DNA of 64,000 nt, taken from Pseudomonadota bacterium. Lineage in GTDB: Bacteria > Desulfobacterota > Binatia > Binatales > Binataceae. This document shows positions 1 to 8,679 of the stretch, in pieces (the first letter of the stretch is position 1; each line of letters opens with the position of its first letter). The stretch covers positions 98,853 to 162,852 of the forward strand of contig JAJPKA010000018.1 in NCBI GenBank assembly GCA_021323945.1, written 5' to 3'. Both the position numbers and the translations under genes were made by a program. Under the pieces are notes generated by a model, which was not told where the DNA came from, made no database searches, and worked only from the letters and a program-made list of their open reading frames with translations.

Positions 1-1409
1 AGAATCGATTGCTGGAAGCACAACGACTCGAACAGCGCACGCTTTACGATCTGGAATTGCTGGCCGAGATGGGCTTTTGTCCAGGGATCGAAAACTACTC
101 ACGCCATCTGACCGGTCGCGCCCCAGGACAGCCGCCCCCCACCTTACTTGACTATTTTCCCAGGGATTATCTGTGCCTGATCGACGAGAGCCATGTGACA
201 ATCCCACAGATCGGCGGAATGTACCGGGGCGATCGCTCGCGCAAAGAGACCCTGGTCGAGTATGGTTTCCGTCTGCCGTCGGCGTTGGATAACCGTCCAC
301 TCAACTTCGAGGAATGGGAATCTCTGACCGATCGGGTGATTTATGTCTCTGCGACGCCCGGCGACTACGAGTTGCGCAAGTCGGGGGGCTTGGTAGTTGA
401 GCAACTGATCCGGCCCACCGGTCTGGTCGATCCTGTCATCGAAGTGCGCAAGGCCGGCACGCAGGTCGACGATCTGCTTGAGGAGATCCGCAAACGGGTT
501 GCCGCTAATGAGCGGATCCTGGTTACCTGCCTGACCAAAAAAATGGCCGAGGACCTGACCGATTACTATCACGACCTCGGCGTCCGCGTGCGCTATCTTC
601 ATTCCGATATCGAGACGATCGAACGGGTGGAAATAATTCGCAGCCTGCGCAAAGGCGACTTCGACGTGCTGGTTGGAATCAACCTATTGCGCGAAGGTCT
701 GGATTTGCCCGAGGTATCCTTGGTCGCGATTCTGGACGCGGACAAGGAGGGATATCTGCGTTCGGCGCGCTCCCTGATTCAAACCATTGGGCGGGCGGCC
801 AGGAATGTCCATGGCAAAGTCATCATGTACGCGGATGTCATTACTGAATCGATGCGGATGGCGATCGACGAAACTAATCGCCGCCGAGCCAAGCAGCTGG
901 CCTACAATGAAGCCCATGGCATAACTCCGAAAACTATAGTCAAAAATATCGATGCTTCGCTGGTCGAAATGTATTCACCAGAATGGGCAATAGTGCCGGA
1001 AGTAGACGCCCCAGCCAAGCCGATTGATGACGATGACTTGCTGCCTCCACTCGAACTGGCCGATCACATCACAGATTTGCGCCGCCAGATGATGGAAGCG
1101 GCAGAGAAGCTCGAATATGAACGTGCTGCAGAACTGCGCGATCGCATCAAACGGCTCGAACGGCGAATTTTTGGCTTCGACACGGCCGCGGCGCCATCGT
1201 CGATCTCATCTTCCGACGGCTCCAGGACGACCCGTCCGCGAGAAACTTCCGGCGTGGTGAGCAGCAATGTCAAGCACAATCCTACAGGTCGAGCGCGAAA
1301 GCCGAGAAGATCCGGCTCGAACGTGCCTAAAATGCCGCGCCAACGAAAGTCTGGCGCAGTTTCACCGGAGCAGGGCCGCCTGAAACTGGTTCCAGATCCT
1401 GACGACTGA
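1..1409 (+). CDS. uvrB: UvrABC excinuclease subunit B (C-terminal two thirds; gene runs off the left edge)
   Basis: This is the damage-recognition helicase of nucleotide excision repair, which loads with UvrA and then recruits UvrC. The frame is open to the left edge, so the N-terminal part with the Walker A motif is missing. Visible motifs are the DESHVT stretch (helicase motif II region), [10 protein letters not shown], the helicase C-terminal domain with [22 protein letters not shown], and the Q-TIGRAARN motif VI. Near the C-terminus is a UVR motif ([14 protein letters not shown]), the UvrC-interaction helix pair. A basic, low-complexity tail of about 70 residues follows, longer than in many UvrB proteins. 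About 466 residues are present against a usual 670 to 700 for the family. The identification is secure. A TTG near position 9 is only an internal codon, not the start. Confidence 0.97.
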   Translation, partial: NRLLEAQRLEQRTLYDLELLAEMGFCPGIENYSRHLTGRAPGQPPPTLLDYFPRDYLCLIDESHVTIPQIGGMYRGDRSRKETLVEYGFRLPSALDNRPLNFEEWESLTDRVIYVSATPGDYELRKSGGLVVEQLIRPTGLVDPVIEVRKAGTQVDDLLEEIRKRVAANERILVTCLTKKMAEDLTDYYHDLGVRVRYLHSDIETIERVEIIRSLRKGDFDVLVGINLLREGLDLPEVSLVAILDADKEGYLRSARSLIQTIGRAARNVHGKVIMYADVITESMRMAIDETNRRRAKQLAYNEAHGITPKTIVKNIDASLVEMYSPEWAIVPEVDAPAKPIDDDDLLPPLELADHITDLRRQMMEAAEKLEYERAAELRDRIKRLERRIFGFDTAAAPSSISSSDGSRTTRPRETSGVVSSNVKHNPTGRARKPRRSGSNVPKMPRQRKSGAVSPEQGRLKLVPDPDD

Positions 1410-1533
1410 CCACTAGACCCATTTTTGGTCCCGATTAGCTCACACACACAGTCTATACCGCGGGCTCGTGAAGTCGGTCTGCGACTGCCAGGCCGAGGCC
1501 GGGTGACCTGCAACTATGCGGAGGAGAGAGCCG

Positions 1534-1935
1534 ATGGAAGGGTTCAAACAGTTTTTATTACGGGGCAATGTGGTGGATATGGCGGTCGGAATCGTGGTCG
1601 GTGCGGCCTTCGGCACCGTGGTAACTTCTTTTGTCAAAGATCTCCTAACTCCATTAATAGCTGCCATCGTGCGCGCCCCAGATTTCTCAGGAATAGCGTT
1701 TGCGCTGAATGGCAGTAAATTCCTAATCGGCGATTTCATCAATGCGCTGCTCTCGTTTTTTATCATCGCTGCGGCGGTCTATTTTGGCGTGGTTTTGCCC
1801 ATCAATGCGATTGTTGCTCGCGTGCGTGGCCAAGCCACAACCGACCCGACGACTAAGCGATGCCCGGAGTGCTTTAGTGAGATTCCAGTTCAGGCGAGGC
1901 GCTGCGCATTTTGCACCTCCGTTGTGCAAAGTTGA
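1534..1935 (+). CDS. mscL: Large-conductance mechanosensitive channel with C-terminal zinc ribbon
   Basis: MscL forms a homopentameric inner-membrane pore that opens under membrane tension and vents solutes during hypo-osmotic shock. The N-terminus MEGFKQFLLRGNVVDMAVG is the family amphipathic helix and start of TM1 (GIVVGAAFGTVV); TM2 is FFIIAAAVYFGVVLPINAIV. An ATG 18 bases upstream overlaps the Shine-Dalgarno sequence AGGAG (1522-1526), which is spaced 7 bases from the ATG at 1534, so 1534 is preferred (133 residues). Instead of the usual charged C-terminal helical bundle, the protein ends in a CPEC-x10-CAFC zinc-ribbon motif. I recall this tail from some other MscL proteins; its role is not known to me. 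The gene stands alone and is followed by its own terminator. Confidence 0.95.
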   Translation: MEGFKQFLLRGNVVDMAVGIVVGAAFGTVVTSFVKDLLTPLIAAIVRAPDFSGIAFALNGSKFLIGDFINALLSFFIIAAAVYFGVVLPINAIVARVRGQATTDPTTKRCPECFSEIPVQARRCAFCTSVVQS

Positions 1936-1951
1936 AGCGTTAAAATTGATT

Positions 1952-1976
1952 GGTACCATGGGGAATGGTGCCTTTT
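1952..1976 (+). terminator. Intrinsic terminator of mscL
   Basis: An 8-bp stem GGTACCAT / ATGGTGCC (one T-G wobble) closes a GGGGA loop and is followed at once by TTTT. It starts 17 bases after the mscL stop codon. This is the expected position and form of a rho-independent terminator, though the U-tract is short. Confidence 0.7.
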
Positions 1977-2491
1977 ATCCTCAGCAAGCTCAATTCGGAG
2001 AGATTCATCACCGTATCCTGCCCCTTTGAACCATCTTATCTCGCTCGCCAGAGCGGCGCGGAGTTCGATTCGGTCCTGAGAAGTCGCTCGCAGATTGGAC
2101 AACGCTTGTCCACATCGTTACAACTTGACTTACTGCCACTAGCTGCTATTTTTTCATCTTGCCTTGACTTGATGCATAGTAGTGCGAGTTCTGTTTGTTT
2201 TACGCGATATTTGCTCGGCCTCATGAGCCACGCATGATTCACGTATTACTAACAGACGCGCGTATCCGCTACTGAGACAGCGCCTCGGATTGTTGCGAGT
2301 AAGTCGCGCGCAACGATAGAGGCAGCGCGGCCGGACCGATTTGACTGGCGGACCCCCAATTAACGCCCTGATGCGCCACTGATCTGCCCCGGTTTTATCG
2401 GCTCGCGTAAACAGGGAGGGTCTTTTCCAACGATCGAGCTCTCGATTGGAGAGAACCTGGGAACAACCAAATCATCAACAGCTCTACCGAC
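1977..2491. other. Intergenic stretch, no gene recognised
   Basis: About 515 bases between the mscL terminator and the O-antigen ligase-like gene. Short frames exist on both strands, but none has a recognisable sequence, a good ribosome binding site or coding-like composition. The frame of the downstream gene is open back to a stop at 2408-2410 but holds no ATG upstream of 2492. It presumably contains the promoter of the downstream gene, which I could not pinpoint. Confidence 0.5.
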
Positions 2492-3685
2492 ATGGTGCCT
2501 TTGATTTCGTGGCTTATGTTGGCGGATATGATTCCTTATTCCACCTTGTTACCCGGCGATCTGGAGACGCGCTGGTACTTGCATATGCCCTTGCTGGCAG
2601 CAATCTGCCTGGCCTCCCTGCCGAGCTTGTGGCAAAGCAAACTTCTGCCTACCGGTTATTGGTTTTTCCTGGGATGGGTACTGGTAACGGTAACCTATGC
2701 GCCCGACCCGGTGAGATCTCTCGGACGTTTCATAACGCTGGTGCTGGTGCTCGCCGGTGTCTGCAACATAGCCAGTCGTATTCGCAACGAAGACGATCTC
2801 CACAACTTGCTCGATATATACCTCAGGACAGCGGCAGCACTGGTGTGGGTTAATCTTCTGGCTGAGCCCTTTAAGATTGGCTGGGTATTCGACGATGAGG
2901 GCGGGCTTTATCGATTTGTGGGCTTCACAGCGCAACCTAATCTCATCGGCCAGCTGATGGCGGTTACTATCGAGGCGGGGCTATTGCATTGGAGCAGATG
3001 TAAGTGGAAGGCATGGCTTGGCCTAACGATGATAGTCGCCTTGATAATGGGAATAATGGCCGACAGCAGAACCCCGTTTGTGTGCTTGTCTGTCGCTATC
3101 GCGGCGTGGCTGGCTTACAAGCATGGGCTGAAGGGACGTCTCGCTGGGCTCGCGCTTTTAACGGTCCTGTTACTACTCAAGTCCTCATCAAATCCATACA
3201 TCAGTCGAGGAATGGATACGTACAATGGACGTTCGTTGTACTGGGCCTATGAAGAGCACAAAATTGCTCAGAATCCGTTATTCGGTTACGGCTATGCTAT
3301 TGAAGGACTATTGTTTGACAACCGAGACTTTCCGATTTGGAATGCTGATTTTGACTTGCACTCAACTCTGCAGAATTCTTATTTAAGCCTGTGCGTGGGC
3401 ATAGGGATCATCGCCACGGGGGCATTTTTATTTCTTTTTCTGCGCCCCTGGGTGGCTCTCTTTATGCATCGCAATAGCAATAAGACATTAAAATCATTGT
3501 TTTTTCTCATCGTGCTCCCCGCGCTCGTTTACGGTATCAGCGAATCGGGAATCGAGTCTCCCAAGTCATTGGACGGACTTTTGCTGTTCATCAGCTGGCT
3601 GCTGGCGGAGCGATATCGAAAGAGTAGAGCTCTACAGCGCCGGAGACGACTCGAGCAACTTAATGCTTTGCCATCGGTACGTTGA
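2492..3685 (+). CDS. O-antigen ligase/polymerase-like integral membrane protein (Wzy_C family)
   Basis: Proteins of this family (WaaL ligases, Wzy polymerases, exopolysaccharide polymerases) handle undecaprenyl-linked glycans at the periplasmic face of the inner membrane. About 397 residues contain roughly ten hydrophobic segments. Between them lies a periplasmic loop with the family landmarks: GRSLYW followed by a short helix and NPLFGYGY, then a HSTLQNSYLSLCVGIGI segment. The N-terminal segment LLPGDLETRWYLHMPLLAAI is also typical. The start at 2492 has no clear Shine-Dalgarno sequence; the ATG at 2516 (MLADMI) is an alternative. It stands alone, convergent with a secreted beta-helix gene. 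Ligase and polymerase cannot be told apart by eye, so no symbol is given. Confidence 0.8.
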   Translation: MVPLISWLMLADMIPYSTLLPGDLETRWYLHMPLLAAICLASLPSLWQSKLLPTGYWFFLGWVLVTVTYAPDPVRSLGRFITLVLVLAGVCNIASRIRNEDDLHNLLDIYLRTAAALVWVNLLAEPFKIGWVFDDEGGLYRFVGFTAQPNLIGQLMAVTIEAGLLHWSRCKWKAWLGLTMIVALIMGIMADSRTPFVCLSVAIAAWLAYKHGLKGRLAGLALLTVLLLLKSSSNPYISRGMDTYNGRSLYWAYEEHKIAQNPLFGYGYAIEGLLFDNRDFPIWNADFDLHSTLQNSYLSLCVGIGIIATGAFLFLFLRPWVALFMHRNSNKTLKSLFFLIVLPALVYGISESGIESPKSLDGLLLFISWLLAERYRKSRALQRRRRLEQLNALPSVR

Positions 3686-3775
3686 GATTCGGGCTTAACT
3701 AATGAGCGGCAGTGGCAGAAGAAGCATTCCATCGGCTCCGCACAAACTGTCCCTGTGTGCGCTCATCAGGAGGAA

Positions 3776-5890
3776 CTACTGTAACGCACCTATATTGTTG
3801 TTGCCGGGTACAAGTCCTGGCTGTCCATGGCCGATTAACAGGCTGTTGCGGATGGCAAAGTTGGGCGGAGACGAGCTGTCGGGCGGGTTAAAGTTAGGGG
3901 AGACATACTGCGGATCGACGTCGGAGAGATCATGCGGTCCGCTGCAGATCCATTTTCCCCCGCTTGGGGCCGTGTCTGTGGGCTTGCCCTGAGCTCCGCC
4001 ACAATCGTTGTAGTCTTCGGCGAGAATCACTGATGGTTCGTTGCTTCCGAGATAGTTGAAGTTTGACCCATCGTAGATGTTGTTGCGCACGTCGATGTAT
4101 CCGGTACCAAACGCGCCGCCTTTTACCGTCGCGCCGCGAACGTGCGAAGCGGCTTTGGTACCGAGGTAACCGCGAGTGAGCAGAGCCCATGAGGTTGAGC
4201 TGGATGCCCCGCCGACCAGAATATATTCGTTATCGACTTTGACAATGAAAGGTACCTGGAAGCCTGCGCTCGGGACAAAATTGGTCCCGCTGCTAACGGT
4301 CATGCTCGTCTGCGTCGCAGTCATTCCAGCGCTGAGCTGAGTGACGGCCGCCGAAGTGCTGCACCAGGGCCCCATTACGCCTGCGGAGCCGGCCCCGTTG
4401 GCATACACGGTATTGTTATAGATAAACGCCCTGGTGTTGCAATTAGGGCTGGCAGGACAGGCCTGCCCCCCAGCGCCATTTGCGCTCCATTGGTCAAAGG
4501 CGCATATCTGGAAACCGATCGCGGTGTCGTAGGCAATGTTGTTGTAATATTCAACCGACGTGTTTTGATTCCATTCGCCAAGCAGAATGAAAGCGGCCTG
4601 GCCTGGCTGACCATAACCGACGGAGACTCCTACATCGACTATATTATCGTGGACGAGCTCAGTTCGCGGGCCCGGTGCATTGGTCGGATTCCAACCTGAA
4701 CTCTTCGTGTCAACCACTTCATGTCCGCAGCCGGGACCGACTATGTTGCCGGCCACGACAGGTTGCCCGTAGTCACCCTGGATTTCCATGCAGTTGTGGC
4801 CACCGACATAGCGCACGATGTTATTGATAAACTTGACGCTATCGCCGGCACACCCGCTCTTGGTGAGATTACAACTGGCTACGTTCACAAAGCTTATCTG
4901 GTTGTCATAGTCGTAGTTGCAACTATCGCCACTGCAACCAGTCTTGTCATCGCCCTGGCAGGGACCGTTGCTGTTTGAGCAACCGTTCCCAGAGTTGTGA
5001 ACGTACATATTTTCAACAGTCCAGCCAGGCATACCTGGTGTTGTGCTGGTCTCCCCCGAATAACCAATCAGCAAGTTCACCCCTGAGTATTTGGCATGCT
5101 TACACTCAAAGCCGACTCCATAACCTAGCGTAATATATTTTGCTGTCGTCACGTTGGCGGCAAAGCAGTGATTTTTGATATTGTTCTCGTCAAAAACCGG
5201 TCTCGGGCCGTTGCCGTAGGTACCTACAATTGTAGGTTGGCTCGGTGAATATCCGATTGCATTAATGAAGTCGAACTCTTGACCCGTCCAAGTATCGCCC
5301 TGTTTGAACAAAACAGCCGTTGGCGTGGTGACGGCTTTGTTCACGAAGCTCATGGCCTTTGAGACCGTTTTATATGGGCTTTGGACGGTTCCGGCGCCGG
5401 AATCGCTCCCATTGGCAGCGAAGTAGTAACACGTGTATCCCCCAGGGCACGACGGCGAGAAATCAGCGTTCAGCTCGAGACCATGCGCTATATACAGGTG
5501 CTGAGATGGTACCCACAGTACCTCGATAGTGTCAGTGCAACCATTCGTCCTACAGACGGCAGCTCCGTGTGGCTCGGCGCCGCCGGTCCAAATCAGGCGG
5601 GTTTTCTTCGCAGACTCTAAATGCCAGTGAAAGGTCGGGCCAGTAGCGGGTTGTGTCAGGGTCAAATCAAGCAAGCGATCTCCTGTCTCGCTACCGCAAG
5701 CCAGCGTTAAAGTGGAGTTGGCCGCAAGTTGCCAGTGGTGCCATTGCTGCACGCAGTGCTTGCCGGTCAACGTTGTGCTGCGATTAAGCGCGGTTGGGAT
5801 CAAGGCGGCTCCGAGCGGCCGCCCGAATAGGAAAAACATTATAGCAATGACGGCTCCCAGCGTGCGCTTGCGGAAATGTAAACTGCCCAT
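3776..5890 (-). CDS. Secreted right-handed beta-helix (pectate-lyase-like fold) protein
   Basis: About 704 residues. The N-terminus is a signal peptide (FRKRT, then GAVIAIMFFLFGRPLGAAL). After a region of about 130 residues comes the phrase YYFAANGSDSGAGTVQSPYKTV, the usual opening of secreted right-handed beta-helix proteins. Many Asn-rich rungs follow (VENMYVHNSGNG, VKFINNIVRYVGGHNCMEI, VEYYNNIAYDTAIGF, AFIYNNTVYANGAG, IDVRNNIYDG), typical of a parallel beta-helix with an asparagine ladder. The middle is cysteine-rich, consistent with export and disulfides. ATG 5890 is chosen over 5908 because a GGAGGT lies between them, 10 bases before 5890. Members are polysaccharide lyases, epimerases or adhesins; I cannot assign an activity. 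The neighbouring ligase-like gene hints at surface glycans. Confidence 0.85.
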   Translation of the reverse strand: MGSLHFRKRTLGAVIAIMFFLFGRPLGAALIPTALNRSTTLTGKHCVQQWHHWQLAANSTLTLACGSETGDRLLDLTLTQPATGPTFHWHLESAKKTRLIWTGGAEPHGAAVCRTNGCTDTIEVLWVPSQHLYIAHGLELNADFSPSCPGGYTCYYFAANGSDSGAGTVQSPYKTVSKAMSFVNKAVTTPTAVLFKQGDTWTGQEFDFINAIGYSPSQPTIVGTYGNGPRPVFDENNIKNHCFAANVTTAKYITLGYGVGFECKHAKYSGVNLLIGYSGETSTTPGMPGWTVENMYVHNSGNGCSNSNGPCQGDDKTGCSGDSCNYDYDNQISFVNVASCNLTKSGCAGDSVKFINNIVRYVGGHNCMEIQGDYGQPVVAGNIVGPGCGHEVVDTKSSGWNPTNAPGPRTELVHDNIVDVGVSVGYGQPGQAAFILLGEWNQNTSVEYYNNIAYDTAIGFQICAFDQWSANGAGGQACPASPNCNTRAFIYNNTVYANGAGSAGVMGPWCSTSAAVTQLSAGMTATQTSMTVSSGTNFVPSAGFQVPFIVKVDNEYILVGGASSSTSWALLTRGYLGTKAASHVRGATVKGGAFGTGYIDVRNNIYDGSNFNYLGSNEPSVILAEDYNDCGGAQGKPTDTAPSGGKWICSGPHDLSDVDPQYVSPNFNPPDSSSPPNFAIRNSLLIGHGQPGLVPGNNNIGALQ

Positions 5891-7027
5891 CGATCTAAAT
5901 ACCTCCATACGCCTAAGCCGCCGTGCGGTCAGGGGCTCGAATCGAGTTGATATTCTGCCGTTCCTGGGTTGGCATGGTCCGCCCTCCCGCGCCGAGCAGA
6001 AAGGCTGGGCGAGGAGTTGACAAAGGCGAATCGGGGCCGGGTGAGAGGATTCATTTTTGGTGTGACATATTTACTGCTGTTCTGACCGTGCTGGTCTGGG
6101 GCCACAGGGCTTTTATGAGACTCGAGGGCCGCCTCGAAAACAAGCTTGAGCTGCTGATGCTTGAAGTGAATTTGCCGTTTGTTCAGCGCCACGCCCATAC
6201 ATTAGTTAGATCCAGTCAGTCGACGTGCTGAACGGGTGATGTGGGCATCCCTTGCGCTCAGCAACGCACCGCGCCGTGGCGACGAGTGAAATTTCGTCGG
6301 CACGCTGAGCTCGGAAACAGTTCAAAACCTCGTGACTCGAGACCTGCTAAGTTTTCGCGGTGTATCCAATGTGGCTTATGCCCAAGGGAGAGCAGATGAG
6401 TCATGAATTGAATTTCTGGATAAGCCTGACTGCAAACGCCCAGGAGCTGGTTGATTGAACGGCTCTGAGGTTTTCTGCTCGATGTGCTCTCAACAATATA
6501 TTGAGCAAACTGAGTCACCGCATTTGAGTTGAGTCACTCCTCTGGCGACGGATCGAGTGAGACACCAATGAACCAGGAGCGAGTCGCCTGCAAATAACGA
6601 GAACGTCGATCTCCGAATTTGAAGTAACGCGTTTCTATCTTTGTCAGTGCATTGCGCAGGAAACCGGAGTCTACGTGGATCGGGACGATCCTCCGTGCGC
6701 TTTTGTCATAGCGTGGCTTGCGCAGACTACGCCCTGAGCAGTAGGGCCCCGGATTCGCCGCTATCTTCAATCGTTCATCGGCGGTGAACCCGATGGCTTT
6801 CGGATGGAGCGCACGAACGGATTGATCCAACGCAATGGATCCCGGCGATGAATCTGAGGCTTAAGCGGCGCGGAGAAAGATTGGGGGCATGACTGGGACA
6901 ATTGATACTAGCTTGTTTGGTGCCTCGTTTTTGAATAGGCGGCTTTAACACATCCTTTGAGAGGGAGGAACAGGGTGTGGTCTGCTTCGAGCTTAGCTCT
7001 GGCGACAGCCAGCCGTTAGGGATGAGC
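5891..7027. other. About 1.1 kb without a convincing gene
   Basis: This stretch separates the beta-helix gene from the end of the DUF4340 gene. It contains several short frames, for example 5923-6231 on the plus strand and 6258-6518 and 6534-6830 on the minus strand. None resembles a family I know, none has a good ribosome binding site, and none is conserved-looking in composition. I see no tRNA, terminal inverted repeats or transposase fragment. It may hold decayed coding sequence or an unrecognised small RNA. Confidence 0.4.
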
Positions 7028-8479
7028 TCACTTCCTTGGTGATGCCGCCGGTGTCGGTTGAGGCCTTGTGGTGTCGGAGTAGAGTCGGTTCACCGTGTTT
7101 TCCAGATCGGTCGCGGTTTGGAGCGGGATTTGGTAGACGGCCGGGTCAGCTCCCGCCGTGGCGTAGGCGAAGTTCTGTTTCTCCGGTTTCTCTGTCTCTT
7201 CGAGATCCGAGTTCAGGTTTTTGGGTTTGATGGTGATCTCCATCTTTGACACCCGTAACAGCCCCAATTCCTTTCCGTCTTTCGAGTAGGCGGTCAGCGT
7301 CAGCGTTGGCTTTACCATGCCATAGCGGTCGGGATGCGTCATAGGATTCTCGACGATTCGGTCAGCTTTGAAACTATGGAGCTGATCGAGCAGACTTTCC
7401 GCGACCAAAGTTTCCGCCGGTGCGGACTTGTCATTGCTCGTAATGCTCCACTTGTTACTGCCGCTTCGAGCAAGCGTCTCGCTGAATTTGGGAGAATTAA
7501 TGACTATGTGGTCAACTTTTGAACGGTCCAAGCCCAGGACAGTTTTATCGCGCAAATCGTCGAAATTCTTGTTGAGCGCGTTGAAGACATAGTTGTCGAC
7601 AGTGATCACAGGTTGGTCGCTCCCTTCACCGCGACGGGCGTATAACGTGCCTTTCTCGGGTTGGGGTAGCTTGAAGCCGAAGAGCAGCGACTCCTGAGAA
7701 CGCGATTTACCTCCATAAAGGACTAGCTTGAAGGAGGGATTGCTCAGACCGTACTTGGACAGATCGGACGGGTTGTCATCGATGAACTCGGCAATCCGTG
7801 CATTGCTGACCGTATCGAGCAACTGCTGTACCGCGTTGTTATCAGCGGCATACGGTTTTGGCTTCGTAATGGTCCATTGGTCGCCTTTCTTCTTCAATTG
7901 CAACGGGTTGCCATTGCCGCTGTCGAGTACAACTTCTTGGACTTCGTCGGGCTTGAAGCTGATGAGCGTGCGTGGACGCAGATCATCGACTGATTTTTCA
8001 ACCTCCGAAGGGAAAGTATTGGCGACCAGCAGGATTCCGGGACGCTGCGGACTCTTGATATATGAAGAATTCCCCACCGGCGTGTCCTTGCCGACCATTA
8101 TGGTCGGAAGTACGTGATGATCTTTGGTGGTGACGATAACATTAACCGCAGGATTCTTTAGGCCGAACGGAGCCAGATCGCCAGGAGTCTCATTAATCGT
8201 GCCGGCGATCTGCAGATTTGCAATCGCGTCGGCCATATTATCAGCGGTGGTTTGATCAACTTCCCCGCGGATGGGTTGCACGAATCGCCAGCCGGTACCA
8301 CTGCGCTCGATGATTATGTCGCGGTTGGTCGACCGTAGTTCAATCCGTTGAATATCGCTCGCCGCGATCTGATTTAGCTTAGGATTCGGTTCGGAAGGTT
8401 GGCGCGACAGGTAATATGCGTAGCCGCCAATAATGACCAGCAAAGCAACCGTGACAATCGTCTTCCACGCTTGCAACAC
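7028..8479 (-). CDS. DUF4340 domain protein of a Gld-type ABC export cluster
   Basis: About 483 residues with one N-terminal membrane anchor (TIVTVALLVIIGGYAYYLS) and a long periplasmic part. Two copies of the DUF4340 pattern are visible: an IQRIELRSTNRDIIIERSG-like strand pair, then ...LAPFGLKNPAVNVIV, and again VQEVVLDS..., LSKYGLSNPSFKLVLYGG. Proteins of this family are usually encoded next to GldG-like subunits and are thought to be part of an envelope ABC system; no biochemical function is known to me. It is the last gene of the minus-strand operon ATPase, permease, GldG-like, DUF4340, but a 200-base gap separates it from the GldG-like gene. The start is GTG at 8479 with no strong Shine-Dalgarno; a nearby TTG is possible. 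Confidence 0.85.
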   Translation of the reverse strand: MLQAWKTIVTVALLVIIGGYAYYLSRQPSEPNPKLNQIAASDIQRIELRSTNRDIIIERSGTGWRFVQPIRGEVDQTTADNMADAIANLQIAGTINETPGDLAPFGLKNPAVNVIVTTKDHHVLPTIMVGKDTPVGNSSYIKSPQRPGILLVANTFPSEVEKSVDDLRPRTLISFKPDEVQEVVLDSGNGNPLQLKKKGDQWTITKPKPYAADNNAVQQLLDTVSNARIAEFIDDNPSDLSKYGLSNPSFKLVLYGGKSRSQESLLFGFKLPQPEKGTLYARRGEGSDQPVITVDNYVFNALNKNFDDLRDKTVLGLDRSKVDHIVINSPKFSETLARSGSNKWSITSNDKSAPAETLVAESLLDQLHSFKADRIVENPMTHPDRYGMVKPTLTLTAYSKDGKELGLLRVSKMEITIKPKNLNSDLEETEKPEKQNFAYATAGADPAVYQIPLQTATDLENTVNRLYSDTTRPQPTPAASPRK

Positions 8480-8679
8480 CTACTTGCTCACCCCTTAAGT
8501 GTTACGGCAATGCCTTTAACATACCTTTGCTGGGTTGTTTCACCTTTCCCACTTATTCGGGGCCAATTGCGGCGCTGCTCGCAAATGACCAAAAAGGATC
8601 ACCTTGAGGCAACCGTGCCGTTTCCTACCTTGGTTGCTGCGGGACATAGACGGTTCACGGTCAATCGAACAGGCGTGGG

